Assembly: GCF_019800005.1 (NCBI RefSeq)
Contig: NZ_JABGCL010000008.1
Span: 62,001-126,000, forward strand
Reading direction: 5' to 3'
DNA length: 64,000 bases
Source of the DNA: Geminicoccus harenae
GTDB lineage: Bacteria > Pseudomonadota > Alphaproteobacteria > Geminicoccales > Geminicoccaceae
Numbering within the stretch: the stretch's first letter is position 1; each line of letters starts with the position of its first letter. Under the pieces are notes generated by a model. It ran no database searches. It had not been told where the DNA came from and was given only the letters and a program-made list of their open reading frames with translations. This document shows positions 55,702 to 64,000 of this stretch, in pieces. The position numbers were made by a program, and so were the translations under genes.

Positions 55702-56838
55702 CTACGTCTGATGTTCGGGCGGACCGTTGCGGATCGTATGAAGCACCTCGCGGGCAAAGACCGTGAAGGCGCTCCAGCACGCCGGTCGAATGATCTCGCT
55801 CAGGGCGATGCTGGGCCAGCCGGCCGGATTGCCTGTGGCCGCCACCTCTGCCGGCAGCGCCTGGAAGCGCGCGAGCAAGGCGACGCGGCTGGGCGTGTCC
55901 TGGAAGCCCGGCACCCAGGTCAAGTTGCGCAGCGACAGCTCCAGGCGCCCGCTGCTCTTGCGCAGCAAGAAGGGCCAACTCGGCTTCCCGTCGCTGCGCC
56001 TGAGCCGCGTACACAAGGAGACTTGGTTGTCGGTGAAGACCACCTCGCAGCCATCCTCCCTGAACCATCGGATCAGTTGCTCGGCGCCAGCTCTGGCGGC
56101 CGGCCCGAACTGCGCCTCGACCGCCCCCAGCCATTCCAGTTCGCTGGCCGGTTCACTCGGCGGCAGCACCGCCTTGCCACTGCGCGCCCGCTCGGTGGCT
56201 CCGACCAGTCGGGGGACCAGCGTGCGGTGGCCCGTGACACTCGTGAACTGGTCGATCTCAATGGCCAGCACCTCCGCCGGGCGCATTTGTTCGTTCAGAA
56301 ACTCCACGATTCTCGTAAGTTCACGTGGGATGTGATCGGCGGCGAATACGAGCCGGATCCGACCAGACCGCAGGTTGGCTTCCACTTGGCGCCAGAAAGT
56401 TTCTGGATCATTGCCCTGCAAGAAGGCCGCAAGTAGGTCATCCGGATCTTGTCCATTGGCCGTAGCGGTTGCTGCAAAGGCGGCCGTGATCTGATCAATC
56501 GGCCAGAATGCGATGCCGTTTGCAGCATAATCAAGCATCTGTGCGACCACGTCACGCCGCGCTCGCGTATCGGTCGCACGCTTCACCTCGACCAGGACGG
56601 GCACGGCCTCGCGGTCGAGAAACAGGTGATCAAGGTACCAGCGAGAGTTTGCCTGCGCGTCGGGAACCGGCTGCTCACGCCGGACCAGGAGGAGCGCACC
56701 AGCTTCGCCTGCCACCTGGTTCAGCAGAGCCGGATGCCGGCTGATCAGTTCCTGCAGAAACAGTTCGGAATCGTACGGGCTGCGCTGCAGCTCCGTGAAC
56801 TGTCCTTCCGCATCAATCTGGTAGATATGCTCGCTCAA
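55702..56838 (-). CDS. Solitary PD-(D/E)XK nuclease-fold protein, unknown function
   Basis: Protein of 378 residues from TTG 56838. The N-terminal third has the pieces of a PD-(D/E)XK core in order: helix FLQELISRHPALL with Glu30, a strand ending YLDHLFLD (Asp70), a strand VPVLVEVKR (Glu84, Lys86), and a helix with the Q-x-x-x-Y motif AQMLDYAAN (Gln100, Tyr104). The C-terminal part (about 195-378) looks like a separate alpha/beta domain rich in Trp and Arg and resembles DUF4268-like regions of uncharacterised proteins; I do not recognise it firmly. Codon use is less GC-extreme than the neighbours. It has its own promoter. A nucleic-acid role is likely; defence is speculation. Confidence 0.7.
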   Translation of the reverse strand: MSEHIYQIDAEGQFTELQRSPYDSELFLQELISRHPALLNQVAGEAGALLLVRREQPVPDAQANSRWYLDHLFLDREAVPVLVEVKRATDTRARRDVVAQMLDYAANGIAFWPIDQITAAFAATATANGQDPDDLLAAFLQGNDPETFWRQVEANLRSGRIRLVFAADHIPRELTRIVEFLNEQMRPAEVLAIEIDQFTSVTGHRTLVPRLVGATERARSGKAVLPPSEPASELEWLGAVEAQFGPAARAGAEQLIRWFREDGCEVVFTDNQVSLCTRLRRSDGKPSWPFLLRKSSGRLELSLRNLTWVPGFQDTPSRVALLARFQALPAEVAATGNPAGWPSIALSEIIRPACWSAFTVFAREVLHTIRNGPPEHQT

Positions 56839-56908
56839 GGTTAACCCCGCCGGAACTGGAGCATACCCATTTCGGGCCTGCCCCGTCGCCTCCCAATCTC
56901 GCAGGGGC

Positions 56909-56938
56909 AGATTAAGAAGGTTCTGTTAAGAGCACCAA
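56909..56938 (-). promoter_or_regulatory. Possible promoter of the nuclease-fold gene
   Basis: On the minus strand TTGGTG (56938-56933) and TAATCT (56914-56909) are 18 bases apart, with a leader of about 65 bases to TTG 56838. Moderate match. Confidence 0.4.
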
Positions 56939-56993
56939 CCCGTTACTGGCCACCACACCGTGCTTTCCAGGATGCATTCAGTGCCGGTGCACC

Positions 56994-58394
56994 TCAGCAG
57001 TCCACCACGCTGACCGGCACCTCGACCACGTTCACGGCAAGCCCGCCGCGGGCGGTTTCCTTGTACTTGGTCTTCATGTCGGCTCCGGTCTCGCGCATGG
57101 TGCGGATCACCTTGTCCAGGCTGACGAAGTGCTCGCCGTCGCCGCGCAGCGCCATGCGGGCGGCGTTGATCGCCTTCACCGAGGCCATGGCGTTGCGCTC
57201 GATGCAGGGGATCTGGACCAGGCCGCCGATGGGGTCGCAGGTCAGGCCCAGATTGTGCTCCATCGCGATTTCAGCGGCGTTCTCGACCTGGCGCGGGCAG
57301 CCGCCCATGACCTCGGCCAGACCGGCCGCCGCCATCGAGCAGGCGGAGCCGACCTCGCCCTGGCAGCCGACCTCCGCACCCGAGATCGACGCGTTCTCCT
57401 TGAACAGGATGCCGATGGCGCCGGCGGTCAGCAGGAAGCGGCAGATGCCGTCCGCGTTCTGGCCGGGCACGAAACGGGCGTAGTAGTGCAGCACGGCCGG
57501 GATGATGCCGGCGGCACCGTTGGTGGGGGCGGTGACGACCCGGCCGCCTGCGGCATTCTCCTCGTTCACGGCGAGCGCGTAGAGGTTCACCCAGTCGATG
57601 ATGGTGAGCGGGTCGGTGAGCGAGCGCTCGGGCTCGGCCAGGAGCTTTTCGTAGAGGGTGCGGGCGCGCCGGCGCACCTTGAGCCCGCCCGGCAGCACGC
57701 CCTCGCGGCAGCAGCCGTTCTGCACGCAGGCCTGCATCACCGCCCAGATCTCCAGGAGGCGGCGGCGGATCTCGGCCTCGTCGCGCCAGGCCCGCTCGTT
57801 GGCCAGCATCACGTCGCTGATCCGAAGCCCCGTATCCCGGCAGATCGCCAGCAACTGGTCGCCGGTGGTGAACGGGTGGGGCAATGGCGTGCGGTCGGGC
57901 TTGATCCGGTCGGCTCCGGCCTCGGCCTCGTCCACCACGAAGCCGCCACCCACCGAGTAATAGACCGCGGCATGCAGTTCCCTGCCCGCCTCGTCCAGGG
58001 CGGCGAAGCGCATCCCGTTCGGGTGGAACGGCAGGCTGCGCTTGCGGTGCAGGACGAGGTGGGTGCCTTCGGCGAACGGCACCTCGTGCCGGCCGAGCAG
58101 GGAGAGGCACTTGTTCGCCCGGATCGCCGCCACCCGCTCGGTGATGCGCAGGACGTCGACGCTCTCGGGGGCCTCGCCCTCCAGGCCCAGCATCACCGCA
58201 CGGTTCGAGCCGTGGCCGACGCCGGTGGCGCCCAGCGAGCCGAACAGTTCCGCCTTGACCGAAGCGGTCCGTTCCAGGAGGCCGGATTCGGCCAGGGCCA
58301 GGGCGAAGCTCCGGGCGGCGCGCATCGGGCCCACCGTGTGCGACGAGGACGGGCCGATCCCGATCTTGAAGAGGTCGAAGACGCTGATCGACAT
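56994..58394 (-). CDS. sdaA: L-serine ammonia-lyase (iron-sulfur type)
   Basis: Protein of 466 residues, one polypeptide as in Gram-negative bacteria. The N-terminal beta domain starts [24 protein letters not shown]. The C-terminal alpha domain carries the [4Fe-4S] cysteines in [28 protein letters not shown]. The very last residue is Cys466, the tail-in-mouth ligand that occupies the active site in this class. It converts L-serine to pyruvate and ammonia. Single gene, with no transporter nearby. Confidence 0.96.
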   Translation of the reverse strand: MSISVFDLFKIGIGPSSSHTVGPMRAARSFALALAESGLLERTASVKAELFGSLGATGVGHGSNRAVMLGLEGEAPESVDVLRITERVAAIRANKCLSLLGRHEVPFAEGTHLVLHRKRSLPFHPNGMRFAALDEAGRELHAAVYYSVGGGFVVDEAEAGADRIKPDRTPLPHPFTTGDQLLAICRDTGLRISDVMLANERAWRDEAEIRRRLLEIWAVMQACVQNGCCREGVLPGGLKVRRRARTLYEKLLAEPERSLTDPLTIIDWVNLYALAVNEENAAGGRVVTAPTNGAAGIIPAVLHYYARFVPGQNADGICRFLLTAGAIGILFKENASISGAEVGCQGEVGSACSMAAAGLAEVMGGCPRQVENAAEIAMEHNLGLTCDPIGGLVQIPCIERNAMASVKAINAARMALRGDGEHFVSLDKVIRTMRETGADMKTKYKETARGGLAVNVVEVPVSVVDC

Positions 58395-58612
58395 CAGCTC
58401 AGGTAAACCATTGCCAGGACATGCGCCTATGATGGCACAGACGGCGCCGTGCGGCTTCCACGCAAGCAGCCGATCCGCTTCGGATCACGACACTCTCCAC
58501 GCCTTGCTCCTGCCACCCATGTCTTGCCCATGCCACGAGCCCGGCCTAGCTGTGCAGCCGTTCTTCCACGGCACCGATGCCGTCAACCCCAGCCCAAACG
58601 GAACCGTAGCGC

Positions 58613-58963
58613 ATGCACAGGCTCGTCCTAGCCCTGCCCTTCCTCGTCCTGGCGGCCGCTCCCGCCAGTGCCGAGCCGGCGGACAACGAGGCGATCCGCC
58701 AGGCGCTGAGCGGCCATACGGTCGAGGGGGAGATGGCCCTCACCGGGCCCTATGTCGAGTATTACGATGCGGACGGCAGCATCCGCAGCCGCGACTACGA
58801 GGGCAGCTGGCGGGTGCGCGACGACCGGATGTGCTTTCGCTACGGCGAGGAGCCGGCCACCTGCTACGAGGTCGAGATCGACGGGCAGTCCGTGACCTGG
58901 CTCAAGGACGGCCAGGAGAACGGCAGGGGCACGATCGTGCCCGGCAACCCGAACGGGTTCTGA
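58613..58963 (+). CDS. Small exported protein of unknown function
   Basis: Protein of 116 residues with a signal peptide (MHRLVLALPFLVLAAAPASAEP, cleavage near 20). The mature part is a small beta-rich domain with repeated aromatic and acidic strands: TGPYVEYYDADGSIRSRDYEGSW, then DRMCFRYGEEPATCYEVEIDG with two cysteines that could pair, then GTIVPGNPNGF. This pattern is found in small periplasmic domain proteins of Alphaproteobacteria of unknown role. It ends 7 bases before the PLP enzyme gene, so they probably form an operon. Confidence 0.65.
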   Translation: MHRLVLALPFLVLAAAPASAEPADNEAIRQALSGHTVEGEMALTGPYVEYYDADGSIRSRDYEGSWRVRDDRMCFRYGEEPATCYEVEIDGQSVTWLKDGQENGRGTIVPGNPNGF

Positions 58964-58970
58964 AGCGGCG

Positions 58971-60146
58971 ATGACCGCCTATGCCCGGCTGGGGGTCCGC
59001 CCGATCATCAACGCCAAGGGGCCGGCGACCCGCCTCTCGGGCGGGCCGATCGCGCCGCCCGTGCTGGCGGCGATGGCCGAGGCTGCGGCCGCCTGCGTCG
59101 ACATGGCCGAGTTGCAGGCAGCGGCGTCCAGGCAGATCGCTACCGTGACCGGTGCGGAGGCGGGCCTGGTCACCAGCGGTGCCGCGGCCGGCCTGCTGCT
59201 CGCCACCGCTGCGGCGGTGACCGGGCTCGACCCTGGCCGGATGGCCCGGCTGCCGCACACGCGCGGCATGAGGAACCAGGTGCTGGTGGCGCGCTCCCAG
59301 CGCAATTTCTACGACCATGCGGTGCGCACCGCCGGCGTGCGGCTGGTCGAGGTCGGGCTGCCCGACCGGTTCGCCGGGGCCGGGGTACGCGACGCGGAGG
59401 CCTGGGAGTTCGAGGACGCGCTGGGGCCGGACACGGCGGCGATCCTCCATGTCGCAGGACCGGACGCCCAGCCGGCGCTGCCGGAATTGGTGGCGGTGGC
59501 GCGGGCCGCCGGCATCCCGGTGATCGTCGATGCCGCGGCCCAGTTGCCGCCGGCCGCCAATTTGCGCCGCTTCATCGACGAAGGTGCGGATCTGGTGGCC
59601 TTCTCGGGCGGCAAGGCCCTGGGCGGGCCGCAGGCATCGGGCATCCTGGCCGGCCGGCGCGACCTGATCATGGCGGCCGCCTTGCAGATGCTGGACCTGG
59701 ATGTCTGGCTGGAGCAGTTCCGGCCCGATCCGGCCTTCATCGACCTGACGCGGCTCAAGGGGCTGCCGCCGCACGGGATCGGCCGGCCGTGCAAGGTCGG
59801 CAAGGAGCAGATCGTAGGCTTGCTGACCGCGCTCGACCTGTTCCTGGCCGAGGACGACGATGCGCGCACCGCGCGCTGGACGGGGCTGCTCGAGGAGCTG
59901 CAGGGCCGGCTCGGTGGCATTCCCGGCCTGACCGTCTCCCTGGTGCCGGGCAGCGTGCCGCTCCTGCGGCTCCAACTGGTGGAGCGGGAGGCTTGGCCGG
60001 TGGTGATGGCCCTGGAAACCGGCAGCCCGTCGCTCCGGCTGGACGCCGAGCGGCACCGCAGCGGCTGCCTGTTCATCAACCCGATCTGCCTGCAGCCGGC
60101 CGAGCTGGCACCCCTGGCCGATCGCCTGCGCGAGGTGCTGGCATGA
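58971..60146 (+). CDS. SelA-like PLP-dependent enzyme (DgaE/YhfS type)
   Basis: Protein of 391 residues. The fold-type I pattern is visible: TRLSGGPIAPPVLAAMAEAA, TSGAAAGLLLATAAAVTG, IPVIVDAAAQLPP with the PLP-nitrogen aspartate, and the PLP lysine in VAFSGGKALGGPQASG (Lys near residue 212). This matches the SelA-related family that includes D-glucosaminate-6-phosphate ammonia-lyase DgaE. It is unlikely to be true selenocysteine synthase: no selB or selC is seen and the enzyme is shorter than SelA. Substrate unknown, probably an amino sugar or amino acid. Confidence 0.8.
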   Translation: MTAYARLGVRPIINAKGPATRLSGGPIAPPVLAAMAEAAAACVDMAELQAAASRQIATVTGAEAGLVTSGAAAGLLLATAAAVTGLDPGRMARLPHTRGMRNQVLVARSQRNFYDHAVRTAGVRLVEVGLPDRFAGAGVRDAEAWEFEDALGPDTAAILHVAGPDAQPALPELVAVARAAGIPVIVDAAAQLPPAANLRRFIDEGADLVAFSGGKALGGPQASGILAGRRDLIMAAALQMLDLDVWLEQFRPDPAFIDLTRLKGLPPHGIGRPCKVGKEQIVGLLTALDLFLAEDDDARTARWTGLLEELQGRLGGIPGLTVSLVPGSVPLLRLQLVEREAWPVVMALETGSPSLRLDAERHRSGCLFINPICLQPAELAPLADRLREVLA

Positions 60147-60550
60147 CGGTCCTGCCTGCCCGGACGGTCAGCGTGGCGATCGACCGGCCCTGGGACGAGG
60201 TGAACGCCTATCTGTCGGTGCCGGAGAATTTCCCGGCCTGGGCTTCCGGGCTCGGCCGCAATTTCCGTGCGGACGGTGACGGCTTCCTGGTCGACGGGCC
60301 GGACGGCAGCTGGCATGTGCGGTTCACCCCGCCCAACCCGTACGGTGTGCTGGACCATGACGTGACCGCACCGGACGGCACCCGCACCCATAATGCGATG
60401 CGGGTGATCCCGAACGGGGATGGCTGCCTGGTGATGTTCACCCTCTTGCGCGCGGACGGGGTGACGGAGGAAAAGTTCACCGCCGATGCGGCGTGGGTGC
60501 AGCGCGACCTCCAAGCGCTGAAGTCCCTGCTCGAAACGGCGACCGCCTGA
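60143..60550 (+). CDS. SRPBCC-fold protein
   Basis: Protein of 135 residues from ATG 60143, overlapping the PLP gene stop by 4 bases. It begins TVSVAIDRPWDEVNAYLSVPENFPAWASGLG, the typical polyketide-cyclase/SRPBCC start (in parts: AIDRPWDEVNAYLS, PENFPAWA), and ends with the long closing helix WVQRDLQALKSLLETA. The fold binds hydrophobic ligands. Its tight coupling to the PLP enzyme suggests a common pathway, but neither substrate is known. Confidence 0.78.
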   Translation: MTVLPARTVSVAIDRPWDEVNAYLSVPENFPAWASGLGRNFRADGDGFLVDGPDGSWHVRFTPPNPYGVLDHDVTAPDGTRTHNAMRVIPNGDGCLVMFTLLRADGVTEEKFTADAAWVQRDLQALKSLLETATA

Positions 60551-60634
60551 GCCGACGGACGACCCCATGAGCATGGCTGCCACGCCAACCGACCGAGTCC
60601 CGGCCGGTCCCGCCGCAACACCGCAGGCTGCGCC

Positions 60635-62158
60635 GTGCAGCATGCGCTGACCCGTTCCCCGCCCAGCGGATCAATGGCGGCACGGCTGGCCGAGCCCCGT
60701 GTGGTGCTGGGCATCCTCGCCCTCTGGCTCCTGCTCCATGCGGTGCTGCGCCTCCTCACCGGCCCGACGCTCGGCATGGACGACGCGGAGCAGGCGCTCT
60801 CGGCGCAGGCCTGGTCCTGGGGCTACCGGACCGAGCAGCCGCCGCTGTTCACCTGGCTCCTGCTCCTGCTGGAGCCGGTGCTGGGGGTCGGACACGTGCC
60901 GATCACCGTGCTGCGCTACCTGTTCCTGGGCGGCTGTTGCCTGGCTTACTGGCAGGCGGCGCGCCTGTGGCTCGGCGATGACGGGCGGGCGGCGGTGGCG
61001 GTCCTGGCCCTGCCGGCCATGTACACGTTCGGCTGGTACGCCCAGGTCGACCTGACCCATTCGACGGTGCTGGCGACCGCGGTCGCGGTCCTGCTCTGGC
61101 TGTCGGCCCGGCTGGCCAGGCGCCAGACCTACCTGGACTATTTCCTGCTGGGCGTGACGCTGGGCCTGGGCGTGCTCGGCAAGTGGAACTTCGCCCTCGC
61201 CGGCCTGGCCCTGGTACTGACCGGCCTGATCCTGCCCGAGTTGCGCCGCGTCGTGCTCCATCCGGGCACGCTGCTGGCCGCCGCCGTGGCCCTCGTGATC
61301 GTCCTGCCGAACGCCTGGTGGCTGCTCGGGCACAAGTCGATGGGCGAGGCCGGGACGGCGGTGCTGGTGCGCGGTGCGAGGAGCCAGCTGGCCAGCCTGG
61401 GCGACCTCCTGGTGGCGGCCCTGGCCTTCGCCCAGCCCTGGCTGGTCCTGGCCGGCATCCTGTTCCTGCCCTCGCTGCGCCGCTGCCGCCGGGAGCAGGT
61501 CGCCCGGCCGGCGGTGCGGGTGCTCGGCACCTATGTGATCATCGCCCTCCTGCTCCACGCCCTCTTGGTCGTGCCCTTCGGCGGCGTGAACTACAGCGAG
61601 CGCTGGATGATCGGCCCGCTCCTGCCCCTGCCGATCCTGTTCGCCGCCTTTCTCGCCCCGCAGCACCTGCCGATCGGCCGCTGGCTCGCCGTGTTGGCCG
61701 TGCTGGTGGTGGTGACGCTCGGCATGCGCGTGGCCATCCCGCTGGCCGGCGGCGATGCCTGCCTGGGCAAGTGCCGGATCCTCTATCCGTTCGATGCCAT
61801 CGCCGACGGGCTGCGCCAGGCAGGCTTCCGGGACGGGACGGTGGTGGTCGGCGACCTCCATCTGGGCGGCAACCTGCGCGTGCGCATGCCGCAATCCCGA
61901 GTGGTCGAAACGAGCGCACCGCCCGGCGTGTTCGGCCCGCCCACCGGCAATGGCCAGTGCCTGCTCGCCTGGATCTCGCCCGAGCCGGGCACCCCGCCTC
62001 CGCCGGAACTGCTGGAGGGAGCCCGGGCCAAGCTCGGCGTCGATGCGTCGCTGCCGGCGCGGCGCGGCGCGGTCACTGCCCCGCTGCTGGGGGCGGTCGA
62101 GCGGCGGTTGTCGATCGGCTATCTGCTGTTCGAGCAGCCGAACGGGGAGTGCCGATGA
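60635..62158 (+). CDS. GT39-like polyprenyl-phosphate-sugar glycosyltransferase
   Basis: Protein of 507 residues from GTG 60635; ATG 60674 would trim 13 residues. It has about twelve membrane segments. The first periplasmic loop has GPTLGMDDAEQALSAQAWSWGYRTEQPPLFTWLL, with the acidic DD motif and the E-Q-P-P-L/F pattern shared by ArnT/PMT/GT39 enzymes (key residues Asp55-Asp56 region). The C-terminal periplasmic domain carries Cys pairs near DACLGKCRI. Such enzymes move a sugar from a polyprenyl phosphate onto lipid or protein outside the inner membrane. First gene of a three-gene cassette. Confidence 0.85.
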   Translation: MQHALTRSPPSGSMAARLAEPRVVLGILALWLLLHAVLRLLTGPTLGMDDAEQALSAQAWSWGYRTEQPPLFTWLLLLLEPVLGVGHVPITVLRYLFLGGCCLAYWQAARLWLGDDGRAAVAVLALPAMYTFGWYAQVDLTHSTVLATAVAVLLWLSARLARRQTYLDYFLLGVTLGLGVLGKWNFALAGLALVLTGLILPELRRVVLHPGTLLAAAVALVIVLPNAWWLLGHKSMGEAGTAVLVRGARSQLASLGDLLVAALAFAQPWLVLAGILFLPSLRRCRREQVARPAVRVLGTYVIIALLLHALLVVPFGGVNYSERWMIGPLLPLPILFAAFLAPQHLPIGRWLAVLAVLVVVTLGMRVAIPLAGGDACLGKCRILYPFDAIADGLRQAGFRDGTVVVGDLHLGGNLRVRMPQSRVVETSAPPGVFGPPTGNGQCLLAWISPEPGTPPPPELLEGARAKLGVDASLPARRGAVTAPLLGAVERRLSIGYLLFEQPNGECR

Positions 62159-63147
62159 ACGCGCCCTTGCGCAGCCATGCCGTGCCGGCCGCCACCGCGG
62201 CGCTGGACCTGGCGGTGGTGATCCCGATCAAGGACGAGGCCGGGACGCTGGACGAGCTGACCCGCCGGATCCTAGCGGTCTGTGCCGAGCATAGCCTCCC
62301 GCTGCGCGAGGTGATCCTCGTCGACGATGGCTCGACCGACGGTTCCTGGGCCGAGATCGAGCGGCTGGCAGCGGAGCGGCCGAAGCTGCGCGGCCTGCGC
62401 CTGCGGCGCAATTTCGGCAAGGCCACGGCGCTGGACCTGGGCATCCGCGAGGCCCAGGCCGCGGTCGTGGTCACCATGGACGCCGATCTGCAGGACGATC
62501 CGGCCGAGCTGCCTCGCTTCATGGCCGAGATCGCCACCGGGCTGGACGTCGTTTCGGGCTGGAAGCAGATCCGCCACGACCCGGCGCACAAGACCCTGCC
62601 GAGCCGGCTGTTCAACCTCGTCACCGCGAAAGTGTCGGGCGTGCCGCTGCACGACTTCAACTGCGGGTTCAAGGCGTACCGGCGCGAGGTGTTCACCGAC
62701 ATCCGCCTTTATGGCGAGCTGCATCGCTTCGTGCCGCTGCTGGCCCATGGCCTGGGGTTCGAGGTGGGCGAGCTGGTGGTGACGCACCATCCGCGCCGGC
62801 ACGGCAAGTCCAAGTACGGGCTCCAGCGCCTCCTGCGCGGTGCCGTGGACCTGCTCACCGTGCTGACCATCACCCGCTATGACCAGCGGCCGGGCCACCT
62901 GTTCGGCGGGGCGGGCGTCGCGATTGGCGCGGCGGGTGCGCTGATCCTCTTCTACCTGTTCTGCCTGAAAGTATTCGCCGGCGAGCTGATCGGCCACCGG
63001 CCGCTGCTCCAACTGGCCATCCTCCTGGTGATCGTGGGCGTGCAGACCGTGCTGTTCGGCATGCTGGCCGAGCTGATCAACGCCCGGACCCGGCCGGTGG
63101 AGAGTGGCAACCTGATCCGGGCGCGCACCGGCGGCCCCGGCGAATGA
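62155..63147 (+). CDS. GT2 polyprenyl-phosphate glycosyltransferase (ArnC/GtrB type)
   Basis: Protein of 330 residues, ATG 62155 overlapping the GT39 stop. N-terminal GT2 domain: VVIPIKDEAGTLDEL, EVILVDDGSTDGS, LRRNFGKATALDLGI, MDADLQDDPAELPRF with the D-x-D catalytic pair, and the acceptor loop DFNCGFKAYRREV. Two C-terminal membrane segments (about 245-270 and 285-310) are the GtrB-like anchor. It loads a sugar onto undecaprenyl phosphate on the cytoplasmic side, supplying the GT39 enzyme. Confidence 0.92.
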   Translation: MNAPLRSHAVPAATAALDLAVVIPIKDEAGTLDELTRRILAVCAEHSLPLREVILVDDGSTDGSWAEIERLAAERPKLRGLRLRRNFGKATALDLGIREAQAAVVVTMDADLQDDPAELPRFMAEIATGLDVVSGWKQIRHDPAHKTLPSRLFNLVTAKVSGVPLHDFNCGFKAYRREVFTDIRLYGELHRFVPLLAHGLGFEVGELVVTHHPRRHGKSKYGLQRLLRGAVDLLTVLTITRYDQRPGHLFGGAGVAIGAAGALILFYLFCLKVFAGELIGHRPLLQLAILLVIVGVQTVLFGMLAELINARTRPVESGNLIRARTGGPGE

Positions 63148-64000
63148 GCCGGCGGACCCTCGGCACGCTCGTAGCGATCCTGCTGACCGGCCTGTTCTTC
63201 TGGTGGCTCGCGGCCAGCCAGCGCTTGGCGCCGGTGCTGGAGGGGCTGGCGGCGGTCGACCTGCGCATCCTCCTCCTGGCCTTCCCGCTGGTGGTGCTCC
63301 TCCAGCTAGGGAGGGCCGGGCGGTTCGTGCTGCTGCTGGAGCGGATGCGCAGCGGCGGGCTGCTCGCGAGCTTCCGCATCTCCTGCGTCCATATCGCGCT
63401 CAACTTCCTCCTGCCCTTCAAGCTGGGCGAGGCCGCCTTTCCGTTGCTGGCACGCCGGCTGATGGGCGTGGACCTGGCGGCCGGCACCGGTGCCCTGCTC
63501 ACCGTGCGCCTGCTCGACCTGGGCGCACTTGGCGCCATGCTGGCGCTGTCCGCGAGCTGGGCGGTCCCGGCCCTGGCGCAGTGGCGCTGGCTGGCGGCAC
63601 TGGCGGCCTGCCTGGCGCTGGCGGCCCCGCTGCTGCTGGTGCTGGGCGGCCGGCTGGTGGTGCATCGGGTGCAGAAGCTCGCGACCGTGGCGGAGGTGCT
63701 GGCACGTGCCCGGGCCCGGCACACGTTCGGCCGGGTCACCGCCCTGTCCCTGCTGGTCTGGTTCTGCCATGCCGCCGTGGCATGGCTGGCGTTTGCCTCG
63801 CTCGGCCAGCCGGTCGACCTCGCGACCGCAGTGTTCGCCGGCACGTGTGCCAACCTGGCCTTCGCCCTGCCCTTCCAGGGCATCGCCGGGCTCGGGCCCG
63901 TCCAGGCGGCGTTCGCCTGGGCCGCCAGCAGTGCCGGCGTGCCGCTGCCGCAGGCGATCACCGCCGCCCTCGCCTGCCACGCCATCCTGCTCGTCTCGGG
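63144..64000 (+). CDS. YbhN/UPF0104 (LPG-synthase transmembrane)-family protein, 3' end outside window
   Basis: ATG 63144 overlaps the GT2 stop (ATGA), and the frame stays open to the end of the window, giving 285 residues. Several membrane segments alternate with short basic loops. The family motifs are a VVLLQLGRAGRF-type segment near 50, LNFLLPFKLGEAAFPLLARRL, and the C-terminal LAFALPFQGIAGLGPVQAAFA. This is the flippase-like UPF0104/LPG synthase transmembrane family. As the third gene of a GT39-GT2 cassette, it may flip or handle the lipid-linked sugar. Confidence 0.85.
   Translation, partial: MSRRTLGTLVAILLTGLFFWWLAASQRLAPVLEGLAAVDLRILLLAFPLVVLLQLGRAGRFVLLLERMRSGGLLASFRISCVHIALNFLLPFKLGEAAFPLLARRLMGVDLAAGTGALLTVRLLDLGALGAMLALSASWAVPALAQWRWLAALAACLALAAPLLLVLGGRLVVHRVQKLATVAEVLARARARHTFGRVTALSLLVWFCHAAVAWLAFASLGQPVDLATAVFAGTCANLAFALPFQGIAGLGPVQAAFAWAASSAGVPLPQAITAALACHAILLVS

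Noticed and set aside
58971..60146. True selenocysteine synthase (SelA)
   Set aside because: The enzyme is shorter than SelA and no selB, selC or selD-like gene is in the window; the DgaE-like branch fits better.

Overview
The window is a gene-dense, strongly GC-rich stretch of an alphaproteobacterial chromosome. Markers for this are an Irr-type Fur regulator, the CarD/FdxA pair, a phasin with a PhaR-like operator arrangement, the lspA-DUF3035-M16-M16 order and a fused YlxR-L7Ae protein between nusA and infB. A Rhodospirillales/Geminicoccales-like lineage is my guess from content only. I see no tRNA, rRNA, CRISPR array, insertion sequence, integrase or phage gene.

Layout. 1-11.7 kb (+): the end of metK, trmB, a small exported protein, then the translation/RNA operon rimP-nusA-ylxR/L7Ae-infB-rbfA-truB-rpsO-pnp, mostly joined by 4-bp stop/start overlaps. 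A good promoter precedes rimP and a hairpin array separates rpsO from pnp. 11.9-14.5 kb: a flavin oxidoreductase with a four-cysteine motif, irr, and an SH3-like exported protein. 14.7-22 kb: a 2-hydroxyacid dehydrogenase facing a compact seven-gene minus-strand envelope operon (nucleotide-sugar dehydrogenase, Tat-like TPR protein, MlaE/MlaF/MlaD transporter, lipoprotein, sulfotransferase). 22.4-27.5 kb: opgH, a tiny lipoprotein, a HIT protein, gshB, a GNAT protein, carD and fdxA. 27.7-37.6 kb (-): an eight-gene run maoC-ribF-ileS-lspA-DUF3035-M16-M16-mutL. 37.7-43 kb: nitroreductase, a hydrolase lacking its nucleophile, phasin, rpmB, a YhhQ-like transporter, a phytase-like lipoprotein and a Bax-inhibitor protein. 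43.1-49.3 kb: the YbbP/YbbA-type ABC pair divergent from a TesA-type esterase, then acs. 49.8-58.4 kb: accessory metabolism (acyltransferase, GMC oxidoreductase, YbaK, EamA transporter, a solitary PD-(D/E)XK-like protein, serine deaminase). 58.6-64 kb (+): exported protein, SelA-like PLP enzyme and SRPBCC protein, then a GT39-GT2-YbhN-like glycolipid cassette running off the window.

Most of this is conserved core genome. The parts that repay attention are the envelope operon with its sulfotransferase, the phasin promoter bracketed by two mirror-image operators, an IleRS whose HIGH motif reads HMGT, a possible AUC-started rimP, a hydrolase with a lost catalytic residue, a lone nuclease-fold protein, a gene whose start codon sits in the loop of the upstream terminator, and a gene-free segment ending in a strong minus-strand terminator that may encode a small RNA.
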